From Hyphomonadaceae bacterium (GTDB lineage Bacteria; Pseudomonadota; Alphaproteobacteria; Caulobacterales; Hyphomonadaceae), in NCBI GenBank assembly GCA_947474455.1, contig CANJIL010000010.1:16897-80896 (forward strand): a DNA stretch of 64,000 nt, given 5' to 3'. How positions within the stretch are numbered: the first letter of the stretch is position 1; every line of letters begins with the position of its first letter. The notes beneath the pieces are model-generated. The model ran no database searches. It saw only the letters and a program-made list of their open reading frames with translations, and was not told where the DNA came from. Position numbers and translations under genes: made by a program. Shown here piece after piece: positions 45,429 through 55,434 of the stretch.

Positions 45429-46489
45429 CAGACACTCCACACTTCAGGTTTGCCCGGCGGGCGGGTCTCCGCCTCTGTCGACCAGCGCGCGCCTATGCGG
45501 CCGGCCAGCTGAACCTTAAGACCAAGCGTCTCCGCTTCGAGCCATCTGGCCGCATCGGCCGACACGCGGGCGCAAATCCGGGCAGCCCGGGCGTTCATGC
45601 CGGCAGTCTCGATCTCACGCAACGCATCGAGCGCCTCGCGTTCGGCCGGAAGTATCGCGACAGCGTCCTCCACAGGCCGGCTGCGGCGTGCAATCGCTGC
45701 CTCGCACACGCCCAACGGCGACATCTCCGGCACTTTGCTCGCCCGGCCAAGCAAGGCGGCAAGCGTTTCCCGAAAAGCTGCGATCACCGCGCGTTGGTTC
45801 GGCGGCGATTCCATGCCCACGAAGTCGACAATGATCAGCCCGCCAACACCCCTCAGAGCAATCTGGCGCGCAGTTTCCCGGGCTGCGGTCAAATTGAGAG
45901 CGAGCGCGAACGCTTCGGCATCGCTCCCGCCCGATCGGCTTCCACCGTCAACATCGATCGCGGTCAGCCCCCGCGTGGCGTCTATCGCAATATCGCCACC
46001 ACCCACCAGCGGATGAAGGCGTTGGCCAGCCTCCTCTACAGCGGCTTCCACATGACGGCGCGCGTCTTGGCCACTGACCGTGGCCAAGATCTCGACGCCA
46101 TGCAGAAACGGATCGGGATCCGGCCCGGCGCGCTTCGTCGGTTTGTCCGGCCTTGGTGTTTTCGCGGACATGTCCGCCAGACTCAGCACCGGTCCCTTGT
46201 CTGCCCACGCTTCCGACTTTACACGGACGGCCAGCAGCGCCCCTTCAGTCACGGCGGCCGCACGCGTTGGCTCCATCACGCCGTCTATGGTCAGGCCGAG
46301 ATCAACGAACCAGCCGCGGTTTCCGGGCATCCTTGCCTTCACCCTGCCCCACCAGATCTCGTCCAGCCTGGCCCGCTGGCCGCGCTCGCTCCAGCGCTCG
46401 ACCTCAAGGCGGAATGGCCGGCCTGATGCATCGAGCAGCGCGCGGCGGTACTCGCCCACGGCATCGTCGATGCACAGCGTCGCTTTCAC
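45428..46489 (-). CDS. Ribonuclease E/G family protein (short form)
   Basis: A 353-residue single-strand endoribonuclease homologue. The S1-like N-terminal part is compact. The two catalytic Mg2+ aspartates are visible in ITAIDVDGG-like (LTAIDVDGG) and LIIVDFVGMESP. The Cys-linked zinc motif and the C-terminal scaffold of RNase E are absent, so it is a core-only form typical of this locus. Coupled to maf (4 bases) and yacG (1 base). Probably processes rRNA or tRNA precursors; not the degradosome scaffold. Confidence 0.9.
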   Translation of the reverse strand: MKATLCIDDAVGEYRRALLDASGRPFRLEVERWSERGQRARLDEIWWGRVKARMPGNRGWFVDLGLTIDGVMEPTRAAAVTEGALLAVRVKSEAWADKGPVLSLADMSAKTPRPDKPTKRAGPDPDPFLHGVEILATVSGQDARRHVEAAVEEAGQRLHPLVGGGDIAIDATRGLTAIDVDGGSRSGGSDAEAFALALNLTAARETARQIALRGVGGLIIVDFVGMESPPNQRAVIAAFRETLAALLGRASKVPEMSPLGVCEAAIARRSRPVEDAVAILPAEREALDALREIETAGMNARAARICARVSADAARWLEAETLGLKVQLAGRIGARWSTEAETRPPGKPEVWSV

Positions 46490-47124
46490 GTCCGCGCGCT
46501 CCAGCGTCGTGCCACCGGATAGCCGAGGCCCTCCAGCAGCGATGCGCTTTCATAGAGGGGCAGGCCCACGACGGCGGAATACGATCCCGACATTCCGGTC
46601 ACGAAGCCGCCCGCGATTCCCTGGATGGCGTATCCGCCTGCCTTGCCCTTCCATTCACCCGAAGCGATGTACCCCTCGACCTCAGTGCGCACGAGACGCT
46701 TGAACGTCACTCGGCTCTCCACCACCCGTGACGCCTCGCGCCCATCCGCCGCCAGCACCACCACGGCCGTGATCACATCGTGCGTGCGACCGGACAGCAG
46801 ATCGAGACACGCACGCGCCTCCGCCTCCACCTCCGCCTTCGGCAACACCCGTCGCCCGACGGCCACGACCGTATCCGCCGACATAATAAAGCTATGAAAC
46901 GCTGGCGCTGTAGTAGAGCCGAGGCGCTCGCGCGCAGCCCGTCCCTTGCTCACCGACAACCTAAGGGCCAGCTGCCGCGGTCGCTCGTCACGCAGCGGCG
47001 TTTCGTCGATGTCGCTTGCAATGACCTCGTCAGGCTTCAGCCCGATCTGCTCAAGCAAAGCAAGCCGCCGCGGGCTCGCGCTGGCGAGCGCAAGGCGTGC
47101 CTGACCCTCGCTGGCGGAGGTCAC
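46486..47124 (-). CDS. maf: Maf-type nucleoside triphosphate pyrophosphatase
   Basis: A 212-residue house-cleaning pyrophosphatase. It begins [19 protein letters not shown], the Maf signature, with [26 protein letters not shown] and [13 protein letters not shown]. Acts on canonical and modified dTTP/UTP-type substrates, depending on subgroup. Overlaps infA and the RNase E/G gene by 4 bases each. Confidence 0.95.
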   Translation of the reverse strand: MTSASEGQARLALASASPRRLALLEQIGLKPDEVIASDIDETPLRDERPRQLALRLSVSKGRAARERLGSTTAPAFHSFIMSADTVVAVGRRVLPKAEVEAEARACLDLLSGRTHDVITAVVVLAADGREASRVVESRVTFKRLVRTEVEGYIASGEWKGKAGGYAIQGIAGGFVTGMSGSYSAVVGLPLYESASLLEGLGYPVARRWSART

Positions 47125-47339
47125 TTGAAGCGGTAGGTGATGCGCCCTTTGGTAAGGTCGTAAGGGGTCATCTCGACGAGCACCTTGTCGCCTGTGAGCA
47201 CGCGGATACGGTTTTTCCGCATCTTTCCAGCCGTATGCGCAATGATTTCGTGGTCGTTAGAGAGCTTCACCCGGAACGTGGCGTTGGGCAGAAGTTCAAC
47301 GATCGTGCCTTCAAACTCAATAAGTTCTTCCTTCGCCAT
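47121..47339 (-). CDS. infA: Translation initiation factor IF-1
   Basis: A 72-residue OB-fold factor that occupies the ribosomal A site during initiation. The sequence [20 protein letters not shown] with [14 protein letters not shown] and [11 protein letters not shown] is essentially canonical. The ATG at 47339 has an AAGGGAG site just upstream. Confidence 0.98.
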   Translation of the reverse strand: MAKEELIEFEGTIVELLPNATFRVKLSNDHEIIAHTAGKMRKNRIRVLTGDKVLVEMTPYDLTKGRITYRFK

Positions 47340-47419
47340 GCAACTCCCTTTGGTGGCGGTTCGTCTTGCAGGCGCCCCTATACACGCTTTCCTGGGGATT
47401 CGTCGATTCCTTGAGAAAA

Positions 47420-47893
47420 TCAGCTTCTGGCGTGAAGCGCACACACCAGGGTGAACAACCTGCGCGCAGTATCGAAGTCCACCTCCGCCTTATCTAGCAG
47501 TCTTTCCGCCAGAACCTGCGATCCTTCATTGTGAAGTCCGCGCCGCCCCATATCGATCGCCTCGATCTGCGAAGGCGTCGAGTTGCGGATTGCGTCGTAG
47601 TAACTGTCGCAGATCATGAAATAGTCCTTGATCACCCGGCGCAGCGCCGTCAGCGACAGAAGCAGCCTTCGGACCGGCGATCCGTCTTGTTCAGAAATGT
47701 CAAACGCCAGCCGGTTGTCGATTAGCGACAGCACCACGTTGTAGGGCCCACCCTCGTGCCCGATGACCTTGAAGTGGTTGCTTTCGAGCAGATCGAAGAT
47801 CGCCACTTTCCGCTCGTGGTCCGCATCGGGCCCTGCAGGCGCCAGGCTTTTTTCATCGATCTCGATGGAGGCGATGTGCGGGGTGTCTGTCAT
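47420..47893 (-). CDS. UPF0262 family protein
   Basis: A 157-residue soluble protein with no known function. It is recognised by the pattern [34 protein letters not shown] and [20 protein letters not shown], and by its fixed place after hisD in alphaproteobacteria. The small phosphatase gene that often sits between this gene and infA is absent here. Confidence 0.93.
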   Translation of the reverse strand: MTDTPHIASIEIDEKSLAPAGPDADHERKVAIFDLLESNHFKVIGHEGGPYNVVLSLIDNRLAFDISEQDGSPVRRLLLSLTALRRVIKDYFMICDSYYDAIRNSTPSQIEAIDMGRRGLHNEGSQVLAERLLDKAEVDFDTARRLFTLVCALHARS

Positions 47894-49188
47894 CCCTCGC
47901 CCCTGCGGATTGAGACCGACAGCTTGTGCGCCGGCAAACCTTCCGCCTGCGCCAGCGTTTCCGCAGCGCTCGCGAGATGACGAAATCCCCGCTCGCTGAT
48001 CCGCTGGATCGAAGTGCGCTTCATGAAGTCGAGCACGGAAAGCCCTGATCCAAACCGCGCGGCTCCCGATGTCGGCAGAACGTGGTTCGAGCCGGTGACA
48101 TAATCCCCAAGGGCTTCCGGCGCCCAGCGGCCAAGGAAAATGGCGCCCGCGTGCCGGATATCCTTCGCGATCGTATCGGGTTCGGCCACAGCAAGCTCGA
48201 CATGCTCAGGCGCTATCTGATTGACGATCTCAGCTGTCTTGCTCGGGTGTGCGATGACGATCGCCCCGTAGTCCTTCCAGGCTGTCGCAATTGTTTTCGC
48301 GGTCGCCAGCGTAGCAAGCTGCAAATCAATCGCGGCCTCAACTTCCGAAGCCCAGTTCGCGTCGTTGGTAATCAGGATCGACTGCGCCAATGGATCATGT
48401 TCGGCTTGGGACAACAGATCAGCCGCGATCCATTCCGGTTTGTTCTGATTGTCCGCCACTACTGTGATTTCGGATGGCCCCGCGATGGTATCGATCCCGA
48501 CGTCGCCAAACACGATGCGCTTGGCTGCCGCCACGAATGCGTTGCCCGGTCCGACAATCTTGTCGACCGGACGAAGCCGCCCCGCGCCATAAGCCAGCGC
48601 CGCCACGGCCTGTGCGCCGCCTATGGGGTAAAACTCTGTCACGCCAGCCCGCACTGCTGCATAAGCCACTGCTGGGCTGAGTTTTCCGCCCGGAACTGGC
48701 GACGTCATCGCGATGCGCTTGACGCCTGCCGCCTTCGCCGGAACGGCGTTCATCAGGACGGAGCTGGGATAGCTCGCGCGTCCGCCCGGAACATAAAGGC
48801 CAACCGCGTCCACCGCCGTCCAGCGCCAGCCAAGTTCTAGACCCGCTTCGTCCGTAAACGTGTGATCCTGCGGTTTCTGCTTGGCGTGATAGGCCTCGAT
48901 CCGACCCGCGGCAAAATCCAGCGCCTCACGCACATCCGGGCTGCAACGCTCCGACGCCTCGAACAGTTCAACACTCTCCGAACTCAGCGTCTCCGGATCA
49001 ATTACAACCCCGTCAAAACGCCTGGTGTGAGCCGCGACCGCCTCGCCGCCACGCTCGCGCACGTCGCGTACGATGACGAATGTTGCTGCATGCACGTCCT
49101 CGGTGCCCTGCGCACGGCGCAGCGACAGGAACTGCGCGAACTTATCCGCGAAATCCGCTAGCGTCGCATCGAACCGGCGCACGCTCAT
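47890..49188 (-). CDS. hisD: Histidinol dehydrogenase
   Basis: Zinc enzyme oxidising L-histidinol to histidine in two NAD-dependent steps. The 432 residues match the family. Seen: [50 protein letters not shown] with the Gln/His zinc ligands, and [19 protein letters not shown]. Overlaps its neighbours by 4 bases on both sides. The rest of the his pathway is not in the window. Confidence 0.96.
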   Translation of the reverse strand: MSVRRFDATLADFADKFAQFLSLRRAQGTEDVHAATFVIVRDVRERGGEAVAAHTRRFDGVVIDPETLSSESVELFEASERCSPDVREALDFAAGRIEAYHAKQKPQDHTFTDEAGLELGWRWTAVDAVGLYVPGGRASYPSSVLMNAVPAKAAGVKRIAMTSPVPGGKLSPAVAYAAVRAGVTEFYPIGGAQAVAALAYGAGRLRPVDKIVGPGNAFVAAAKRIVFGDVGIDTIAGPSEITVVADNQNKPEWIAADLLSQAEHDPLAQSILITNDANWASEVEAAIDLQLATLATAKTIATAWKDYGAIVIAHPSKTAEIVNQIAPEHVELAVAEPDTIAKDIRHAGAIFLGRWAPEALGDYVTGSNHVLPTSGAARFGSGLSVLDFMKRTSIQRISERGFRHLASAAETLAQAEGLPAHKLSVSIRRGEG

Positions 49189-49652
49189 GATCGGTTCTTC
49201 TCGTGATCGGGTTTGCGGCGCGTCGGCCAGCCAGGCCCGATATCGGCCAGCGTCACATCAATGCACTCGACAGAAAGCTGGATTTGCGTGGCGCCTGCAA
49301 AAACAAGCGTGATCGTCCCGCCGGGCGGTTCTAGCTCTGCTTCGAACCGGATATCGATCAAGGCATGCACAGCGTCGATATCCTTCGAGACGCCACGGCT
49401 GCGGACACGCTGCACGCCCGCAAAGGCCAGCACGGCGCGAGACCGGTAGAAGGGCATCCGCTTGCCCGCCAGTTCCCATTGAAAGCGGTTGATCTCAAGG
49501 CCGAAAGCTCGCGAGCGCGCGTCGAACTTTAGGTCCTCCGGCTTGAGGAGGCTGTCCTGGACGGCGGCCGCGATGACCCCGAGGCCCTCGACGTCCTCCG
49601 CCAGCAGTTTCAAAACGCCTGATGGCATCGACAATTCCGCACTCATAGGCAT
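49185..49652 (-). CDS. DUF2948 family protein
   Basis: A 155-residue alphaproteobacterial protein of unknown function, seen between murA and hisD in many genomes. Characteristic stretches: LLAEDVEGLGVIAAAVQDSL, FGLEINRFQWE and VECIDVTLADIGPGWPTRRKP. Starts at 49652 or 49646 are both possible; no strong ribosome site distinguishes them. Stop overlaps hisD by 4 bases. Confidence 0.88.
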   Translation of the reverse strand: MPMSAELSMPSGVLKLLAEDVEGLGVIAAAVQDSLLKPEDLKFDARSRAFGLEINRFQWELAGKRMPFYRSRAVLAFAGVQRVRSRGVSKDIDAVHALIDIRFEAELEPPGGTITLVFAGATQIQLSVECIDVTLADIGPGWPTRRKPDHEKNRS

Positions 49653-49740
49653 AGCCCGTCGCAAAGGCGCGACCGACGTCCGGACGGACCTCCCTAGACC
49701 AGATTGCCGGAAGGCTCCAGCGCCACAAAATGCTAAGGTA

Positions 49741-51012
49741 TCAGGCAGAATCGCCCTGCCGGGTGATCTTTGCCCCGCAGCGGCCAAGCTTCTCTTCCAA
49801 CCGTTCGAACCCGCGATCGAGGTGGTAGATCCTGTTCACCGTGGTCTCGCCTTCCGCCACCAGGGCGGCGATGACAAGGCTGACTGACGCTCGCAGGTCC
49901 GTGGCCATTACGGGCGCGCCTTTCAGCTTGGGAACACCCTTCACGATAGCCTCGTTGCCGCGCACGATGATGTTTGCGCCCAGCCGGCTGAGTTCGGGCG
50001 CATGCATGAAGCGGTTCTCGAAGATGTTCTCGCGGATTGTGCTGGTTCCTTCCGCAATGGTCATCAGCGCCATGAACTGAGCCTGCAGGTCGGTAGGAAA
50101 GCCCGGATGCGGACGGGTGTCTATATCGACCGCCACCAGTCCACCGCCATTGCGCTTGATCCGCAGCCCCTTGGGTTCGACTTCGACGGTGACACCCGCC
50201 TTGCGCAAGGCGTCGATCAAGGCCCCGAGATCTTCCGCTCGGGCGCCATCAAGGAATACATTCCCCCCCGTGGCCGCCGCAGCGATGGCAAACGTGCCCG
50301 CTTCGATACGATCTGCGATGACGTCGTGACGGGTTCCGCTCAACCTGGCGACGCCCTGGATATGAATGGTCGGCGTGCCGTAGCCAGTGATCTTGGCGCC
50401 GCAGCTGTTCAGGCAGATCGCGAGGTCGCCAATCTCCGGCTCGCAGGCCGCGTTCTCGAGAGTGGTCTCGCCATCCGCCAGCACGGCCGCGAGCATCGCG
50501 TGCTCGGTGGCCCCGACGGAGACGAACGGGAAATTGATATGCGCACCCTTGAGGCCGCGCAGAGCCGCAGCCTTCACATAGCCTTCCTCGATGACGATAT
50601 CAGCGCCCATCGCCTCGAATGCCTTGAGGTGAAGGTCCACCGGCCGCGCGCCAATGGCGCATCCGCCCGGCAGCGACACCGTCGCATGCCCCACGCGCGC
50701 CAGCAGCGGCCCGAGCACGTTGAAAGTCGCCCGCATCTTCCGGACGAGATCATAGGGTGCGATGGTCGAGGTAATGTTTGCCGCATCCATCCTGCACAGC
50801 GCTTCTCCGGTCGGCCATTCGACGACGACGCCGAGGTTCTGCAGCAGCTTCGCCATGAAGCGCGTGTCAGCCAGGTTCGGCATCGATGTCAGCACCAGCG
50901 GCTGTTCGCACAGCAGCGAAGCAGCCATCAGCTTGAGAGCCGAATTCTTGGCGCCGGAAATCGGGATACGGCCCTCCAACGGGCCGTTCGGGAGAATCGA
51001 GAGCTTGTCCAT
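49741..51012 (-). CDS. murA: UDP-N-acetylglucosamine 1-carboxyvinyltransferase
   Basis: First committed step of peptidoglycan synthesis: transfers enolpyruvate to UDP-GlcNAc; target of fosfomycin. The 423 residues match. It starts with the [20 protein letters not shown] substrate patch. The active-site cysteine is present in [16 protein letters not shown], so the enzyme should be fosfomycin-sensitive in principle. The late [19 protein letters not shown] completes the signature. Head of the leftward run to yacG. Confidence 0.97.
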   Translation of the reverse strand: MDKLSILPNGPLEGRIPISGAKNSALKLMAASLLCEQPLVLTSMPNLADTRFMAKLLQNLGVVVEWPTGEALCRMDAANITSTIAPYDLVRKMRATFNVLGPLLARVGHATVSLPGGCAIGARPVDLHLKAFEAMGADIVIEEGYVKAAALRGLKGAHINFPFVSVGATEHAMLAAVLADGETTLENAACEPEIGDLAICLNSCGAKITGYGTPTIHIQGVARLSGTRHDVIADRIEAGTFAIAAAATGGNVFLDGARAEDLGALIDALRKAGVTVEVEPKGLRIKRNGGGLVAVDIDTRPHPGFPTDLQAQFMALMTIAEGTSTIRENIFENRFMHAPELSRLGANIIVRGNEAIVKGVPKLKGAPVMATDLRASVSLVIAALVAEGETTVNRIYHLDRGFERLEEKLGRCGAKITRQGDSA

Positions 51013-51061
51013 GGCCCACGGTTATGAGGCCGATTTCGGCGGCGACAAGGCGCGCTTCCCT

Positions 51062-51226
51062 CTATTCCCGGTCCGGTTTGGGCTTTCCGGAGGTATTGTG
51101 TTCCTCGGGCCGCCCAACCGCTTTCCGGCGCTTAAGATTTGCCCGTAACGCTGCGGCCAGCCGCTGTTCACGCAGCTGAGCCGCCGTAGATCGTTTTGGT
51201 GGGCTTTCCGGGGGATTCCGCGACAT
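51062..51226 (-). CDS. Small basic conserved-type protein upstream of murA
   Basis: A 54-residue very basic product with a helical core QLREQRLAAALRANLKRRKA. Similar short basic proteins are often seen just upstream of murA in alphaproteobacteria (from memory, not searched). A GAGG site lies 6-9 bases before the ATG at 51226. Function unknown. It ends 49 bases before murA on the same strand. Confidence 0.65.
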   Translation of the reverse strand: MSRNPPESPPKRSTAAQLREQRLAAALRANLKRRKAVGRPEEHNTSGKPKPDRE

Positions 51227-51301
51227 GATCGCCTCAATAACACCTCCTCTTCCCAATAGGAGGTGTTTCCGTTATGCGGACGCCTCCGCTTCTGGCGGAA
51301 C

Positions 51302-51376
<75 letters not shown>

Positions 51377-52264
51377 GCGTCCCTTTCGCGATCGCTATTT
51401 CGCGCCGGGGCAAGGAGTACAGCCAATCTATAACAAGTTCCGCAAACTTGATCCGGCGGTCGAACGAGCTGTGGTCGGTCGCCTCGTGCTTCGTCGTTCC
51501 ATTTCTACCGGCATGACTAACGGCGCGAACCAGCGCATCGGTCCCCGGCACCAATCCGTCGTCCGATGACAGAACCACCAAGGGAATCTCCGCGAGACCC
51601 GTGGACGTCGTGCTCATGGAAAGTGCCTTCCCGCCTGCCGCCAGTTCGTCCGCCATCTTCTCGGGCGTTGTGACCAGCGTCTTTGCGTTCGCCGAAGCCG
51701 CCTGCACCGCCTGGTCGCGCGGCTGGTCACCGAGCTTCGCCATGTCCGCCGCCGAGATCAGTGCCACGCCCTTCAGTTGTGGATCCTTCGACGCCGCAAG
51801 CGCCGTCGCCCATCCACCCAGGCTATGTCCAGCCAGTGCAATGCGTGTGGGATCGATGCCACACCTTGCGGCGACCCCAGGCCGACGAAGTCACGCGATG
51901 ACGCAGGCTGCAGCATCCTCAGGCGCCTGCACGAAATCGAACTCGCCTGGACTGCCCCAGCTGCCGCTATAATTTATGGTAACGGCATTCCATCCTGCAC
52001 GCTGCACCGCCCGAGCAAGGTCGAGGTTCTTTTCGTTCCCTAGCCAACCATTACAGATCACCGGCGTCGGGTGTGTGTCAACTCCGCTGGCGAGATAGGC
52101 GACGCCGTTGATCTCAAAGCCGCCTGAAGGGATGTGCAGCACCTCCATCCGCGCCGGATCCGGGTCTCGCGCAACGGGTCCGTCAGCGTAGCCGGCGCTG
52201 ACGCCGTCTGGCATGCGCCAATCAGCAAGACAGCGGTGAACATCGCAACAACCAGCCTGCGCAT
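51377..52264 (-). pseudogene. Broken alpha/beta hydrolase lipoprotein gene
   Basis: Pieces in order on the minus strand: a lipoprotein signal (MRRLVVAMFTAVLLIGAC) in one frame; then, in a second frame, MEVLHIPSGGFEINGVAYLA with VICNGWLGNEKNLDLARAV; then an in-frame TGA at 51891-51893; then in the same frame RIALAGHSLGGWATALAA (nucleophile elbow GHSLGG), VVLSSDDGLVPGTD and TDHSSFDRR, matching a Ser-Asp-His hydrolase. So there is at least one frameshift near 52150-52175 and one nonsense change. The frame also has no stop before running antisense through tRNA-Thr. Clearly inactivated. Confidence 0.85.
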
Positions 52265-52290
52265 CACGCCTCCTGAACGGTTTTGCCGCC

Positions 52291-53604
52291 CTAGCCATCG
52301 ACCTGCGCGTCAGGAGACATCGCCTTGAGGCGCGCGACATCCTCGTCCGTCATGAAGATTTCCAGCTTCAAGTCGTTGTCGCCAGACAGCATCTCCGAAG
52401 AGACCTCATAACTTTTATGCAGCCAGGCATGCAGGCGTCCGTCTGCGGCCGGAATGACCACCCTGCGCGGCTTTCGATTGCGGAACAGAGCTGCTTCGAT
52501 GTGAAAGAGCAGTTCGTCCGTCCCCTGCCCTGTCAACGCCGATACCATCAGCGCAGGCGGATTGTGTCCGGCAGCACGCTTGGCGAGAACCTCGCGGGTC
52601 GCGCCGTCCAGCGCATCGGCCTTGTTCCACACCTCGATCATCGGCGGCCGATCCAACCCTGTCTCCGCCGAGAGCTGTTCGAGGATCGTATCGACGTCAT
52701 GCGCCTGATACTCTGTGTCCGGGTGGGCGATGTCACGCACATGGAGCAACAGGTCCGCCTCCATCGCCTCTTCCAGCGTTGCGCGGAATGCGGCGACCAG
52801 CGTCGTCGGCAAGTCGGTGATGAAACCCACCGTATCAACCAGCGCGATACGGCGGCCAGACGCCGCGATGATCTCACGAGCCGTCGGATCCAGCGTCGCG
52901 AAGGGCATATCAGTGGCGAGCACGTCAGATGACGTCAGCCGATTGAACAGCGTAGACTTGCCAGCATTGGTATAACCCACGATCGCCGCCACGGGCGCCC
53001 CGCGCCGGGCCCTGCCCTCGCGCTGCAGCCTGCGGGTGCGGCGCACGTCTTCCAGCTCGCGCTTGAAGCCGGCGATGCGTTTGTCCAACAAGCGCCTGTC
53101 GGTTTCGAGTTGCGATTCACCGGGGCCGCCGAGGAAGCCGAAACCACCGCGCTGGCGTTCAAGGTGGGTCCAGGTGCGCACCAGCCGTGAGCGTTCATAA
53201 AGCGAGCGCGCCATCTCGACCTGCAAGCGGCCTTCCGCGGTGCGCGCGCGAAGACCGAATATCTCGAGTATGAGCCCGGTCCGGTCGACCACCTTGAGCT
53301 TGAGGTCCATCTCGAGATTGCGCTGCTGCACCGGCGTAAGCGCGCCATCGATGATGAAGAGCGTTACGCCCTCATTCTTGAAACGCCGCGATAGCGCCTC
53401 AAGCTGCCCGGCGCCCAGAAGGCGCGCGGGATGTGGCTCACGAACGTTGAGCTGTTCGGCGAACGCAAGCTTGACCCCCAGCGCCTCCGCCAATCCCTGG
53501 CTTTCTTCAAGCCTGGACCGCGCAACGTCGGCGCCGCCGATGACAGGCAGAACGACCGCGGCGATGTCTTCAGGTGGCCGGCGATCGATCAGGTCTTTCG
53601 GCAA
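52291..53604 (-). CDS. hflX: GTPase HflX
   Basis: Ribosome-associated GTPase involved in rescue or splitting of stalled ribosomes. The 437 residues comprise an N-terminal HflX domain with RLLGAGQLEALSRR and the glycine-rich GGFGFLGGPGESQLETDRRL, then a G domain with AIVGYTNAGKSTLFNRLT, DTVGFITDLPTTLVAAFRAT and EVWNKADAL. The start is TTG at 53604, immediately after the hfq stop, with the GAGGAC at the end of hfq as ribosome site. hfq-hflX is a standard pair. Confidence 0.95.
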   Translation of the reverse strand: MPKDLIDRRPPEDIAAVVLPVIGGADVARSRLEESQGLAEALGVKLAFAEQLNVREPHPARLLGAGQLEALSRRFKNEGVTLFIIDGALTPVQQRNLEMDLKLKVVDRTGLILEIFGLRARTAEGRLQVEMARSLYERSRLVRTWTHLERQRGGFGFLGGPGESQLETDRRLLDKRIAGFKRELEDVRRTRRLQREGRARRGAPVAAIVGYTNAGKSTLFNRLTSSDVLATDMPFATLDPTAREIIAASGRRIALVDTVGFITDLPTTLVAAFRATLEEAMEADLLLHVRDIAHPDTEYQAHDVDTILEQLSAETGLDRPPMIEVWNKADALDGATREVLAKRAAGHNPPALMVSALTGQGTDELLFHIEAALFRNRKPRRVVIPAADGRLHAWLHKSYEVSSEMLSGDNDLKLEIFMTDEDVARLKAMSPDAQVDG

Positions 53605-53850
53605 TCAGTCCTCGTCTTCATTCTCAAAGAGATTGACCGGCGCGTTGGGCGCGATGGTTGAGATGGCGTGCTTGTACACCAGTTGGGGCGGGCGTCCCTC
53701 GCCTTTGAGCAGAACGCAGAAATTATCGAACCAGGTCACGATACCCTGGAGCTTCACGCCATTCACAAGGAATACGGTCAGCGGTGTTTTCCCCTTCCGT
53801 ACGGCGTTGAGGAAAATGTCCTGGAGGTTTTGTTTCTTGTCAGACGACAT
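53605..53850 (-). CDS. hfq: RNA chaperone Hfq
   Basis: An 81-residue Sm-like hexameric RNA chaperone for small-RNA regulation. The proximal-face and distal-face residues are in [20 protein letters not shown] and [11 protein letters not shown], and the Sm2 motif is [10 protein letters not shown]. An acidic tail follows (FENEDED). The ATG at 53850 gives the canonical start. A possible promoter (TTGCTC, 17 bases, TTAAAC) lies in the upstream 190 bases but is not strong. Confidence 0.98.
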   Translation of the reverse strand: MSSDKKQNLQDIFLNAVRKGKTPLTVFLVNGVKLQGIVTWFDNFCVLLKGEGRPPQLVYKHAISTIAPNAPVNLFENEDED

Positions 53851-54045
53851 GGATATTCCGAGCCTTCTTTGCTGGGGCCTTGCCTGACGTTTAACGCTTC
53901 CAGAGTGCAATGAGCAATGCCTTGCCCCGGAGCCTTTGCGTCGCGGGTGGTCACGCCCCAACGAACATCATGTAATCCAACTAGCGCCTGGTCGGCTCTG
54001 GGGCGTGGCGAAATGTTCCAGCGGGAGAGTTACCCCCTGGCGGAC
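53851..54045. other. Intergenic region between ntrX and hfq
   Basis: 195 bases. Contains a near-duplicate TTACCCCCTGG / TTACCCCTGG (about 54029-54056, running into the ntrX stop), which also forms the short palindrome ACCCCAGGGGT. Probably holds the hfq promoter. No gene. Confidence 0.4.
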
Positions 54046-55434
54046 TTACCCCTGGGGTTCCTTCATGCTCAAGCCGGTATCAACGCCCAGCGCCTTGAGC
54101 TTACGGTGCAACGCCGACCGCTCCATGCCGATGAAAGCGGCCGTCCGGGAGACATTCCCGCCGAACCGCGTGATCTGCATAGCGAGGTATTCCCGTTCGA
54201 AATGCTCGCGCGCATCACGCAGCGACATCGAGATCATTTGCATGGAACCCGCTGCGGAAGCCCCGCCGCCCTTGGCGTCGCTGGGCAGGTGCTGCGCCGT
54301 GATCGGTCCCGGCGGCTCGCCATTTGCCAGGATTAGTAGGCGCTCAACAACATTGCGCAACTGCCGCACGTTGCCAGGCCATTCGCTTGCCTGCAGCACA
54401 GCGACTGCGTCTTCGCTGAAGGGGCGGGGTTGAAGGCCGGTCGCATCCGCCACACGCTGGACGAAGTAGTCTACCAGGCCGGGAATGTCCTCGCGGCGCC
54501 GGTCGAGCGCCGGCACGTCAACCGGAACCACGTTGAGACGATAGTAAAGATCTTCACGGAACCGCCCGGCTTGGATTTCAGAGCGAAGATCTCGCGCCGT
54601 CGTCGAGATCACCCGAACGTCTACCGTGACGTCATCACGCCCATTGCGCCGGCGGAAGCGCTGGTCGACCAGCACGCGAAGAATGCGAGTCTGCGCTACA
54701 AGTGGCATGTCGGAAATTTCGTCAAGCAGAAGCGTGCCCGCGTGCGCCTGTTCGAATAGCCCGATCTTCGGCGCCTTGCCGTCCCCGAACTCCTCGCCGA
54801 ACAGCTCACCTTCCACACGCTCCGGATCGATCGCGGCAGCGTTCACAACGACGAACGGGCCGGAACCGCGGTTCGACCTTTCGTGGATTAGCCTGGCGAC
54901 GAGATCTTTCCCCGAACCCGGCGGACCCGAAATCATGATCCGGCTATTTGTCGGCGCGATCTTGTCGATCAACCCGGTCAGCTGCGCCAGGACGCCCGAT
55001 CGTCCCACCAACTCATGCGACGAAACCGAATGCGCCCTGAGGCGTGAATTCTCGCGCTTAAGCGCGGCATTCTCCATCGCGCGCTGAATGGTTACGATCA
55101 GCTTCTCGGCCTTGAAGGGCTTCTCCAGATAGTCATAGGCTCCGCGCCGGATCGCTTCGACAGCGGTCTCGACTGTGCCGTGGCCTGAGATTACGACGAC
55201 TGGCAGGAATGGGTCCATCTCCTTGAGAAGCGAGAGGATGCCGAGCCCGTCGAGATCCGATCCCTTCAGCCAGACATCAAGCACCACAAGGCGCGGCGCT
55301 CGCGTTCGAACCGCCGCAAGTGCGTCAGTCGAATTGCCCGCCGTTCGGACCATAAAGCCTTCATCCTGCAGGATTCCTCCAACAAGCTCTCGGATGTCTG
55401 CTTCATCGTCGACGACCAGGATTTCAGCGGCCAT
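54046..55434 (-). CDS. ntrX: Response regulator NtrX (lacks GAFTGA loop)
   Basis: A 462-residue NtrC-family regulator. Receiver domain with VVDDEAD and phospho-acceptor D53 (VLDVWLKGSDLDG). AAA+ domain with Walker A SGPPGSGKDLVARL and Walker B GTLLLDEISDMP. C-terminal Fis-type HTH (TRFGGNVSRTAAFIGMERSALHRKLKALG). Between ELFG (210-213) and the Walker B strand the sequence is EEFGDGKAPKIGLFEQAHAG (214-233), without GAFTGA, the loop that contacts sigma-54, as is usual for NtrX. It probably works with sigma-70-type promoters. One-base overlap with ntrY. Confidence 0.95.
   Translation of the reverse strand: MAAEILVVDDEADIRELVGGILQDEGFMVRTAGNSTDALAAVRTRAPRLVVLDVWLKGSDLDGLGILSLLKEMDPFLPVVVISGHGTVETAVEAIRRGAYDYLEKPFKAEKLIVTIQRAMENAALKRENSRLRAHSVSSHELVGRSGVLAQLTGLIDKIAPTNSRIMISGPPGSGKDLVARLIHERSNRGSGPFVVVNAAAIDPERVEGELFGEEFGDGKAPKIGLFEQAHAGTLLLDEISDMPLVAQTRILRVLVDQRFRRRNGRDDVTVDVRVISTTARDLRSEIQAGRFREDLYYRLNVVPVDVPALDRRREDIPGLVDYFVQRVADATGLQPRPFSEDAVAVLQASEWPGNVRQLRNVVERLLILANGEPPGPITAQHLPSDAKGGGASAAGSMQMISMSLRDAREHFEREYLAMQITRFGGNVSRTAAFIGMERSALHRKLKALGVDTGLSMKEPQG

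Noticed and set aside
51891..51893. Selenocysteine recoding at the TGA in the hydrolase
   Set aside because: No SECIS-like need, the gene also has a frameshift, and the residue is not at a catalytic position.
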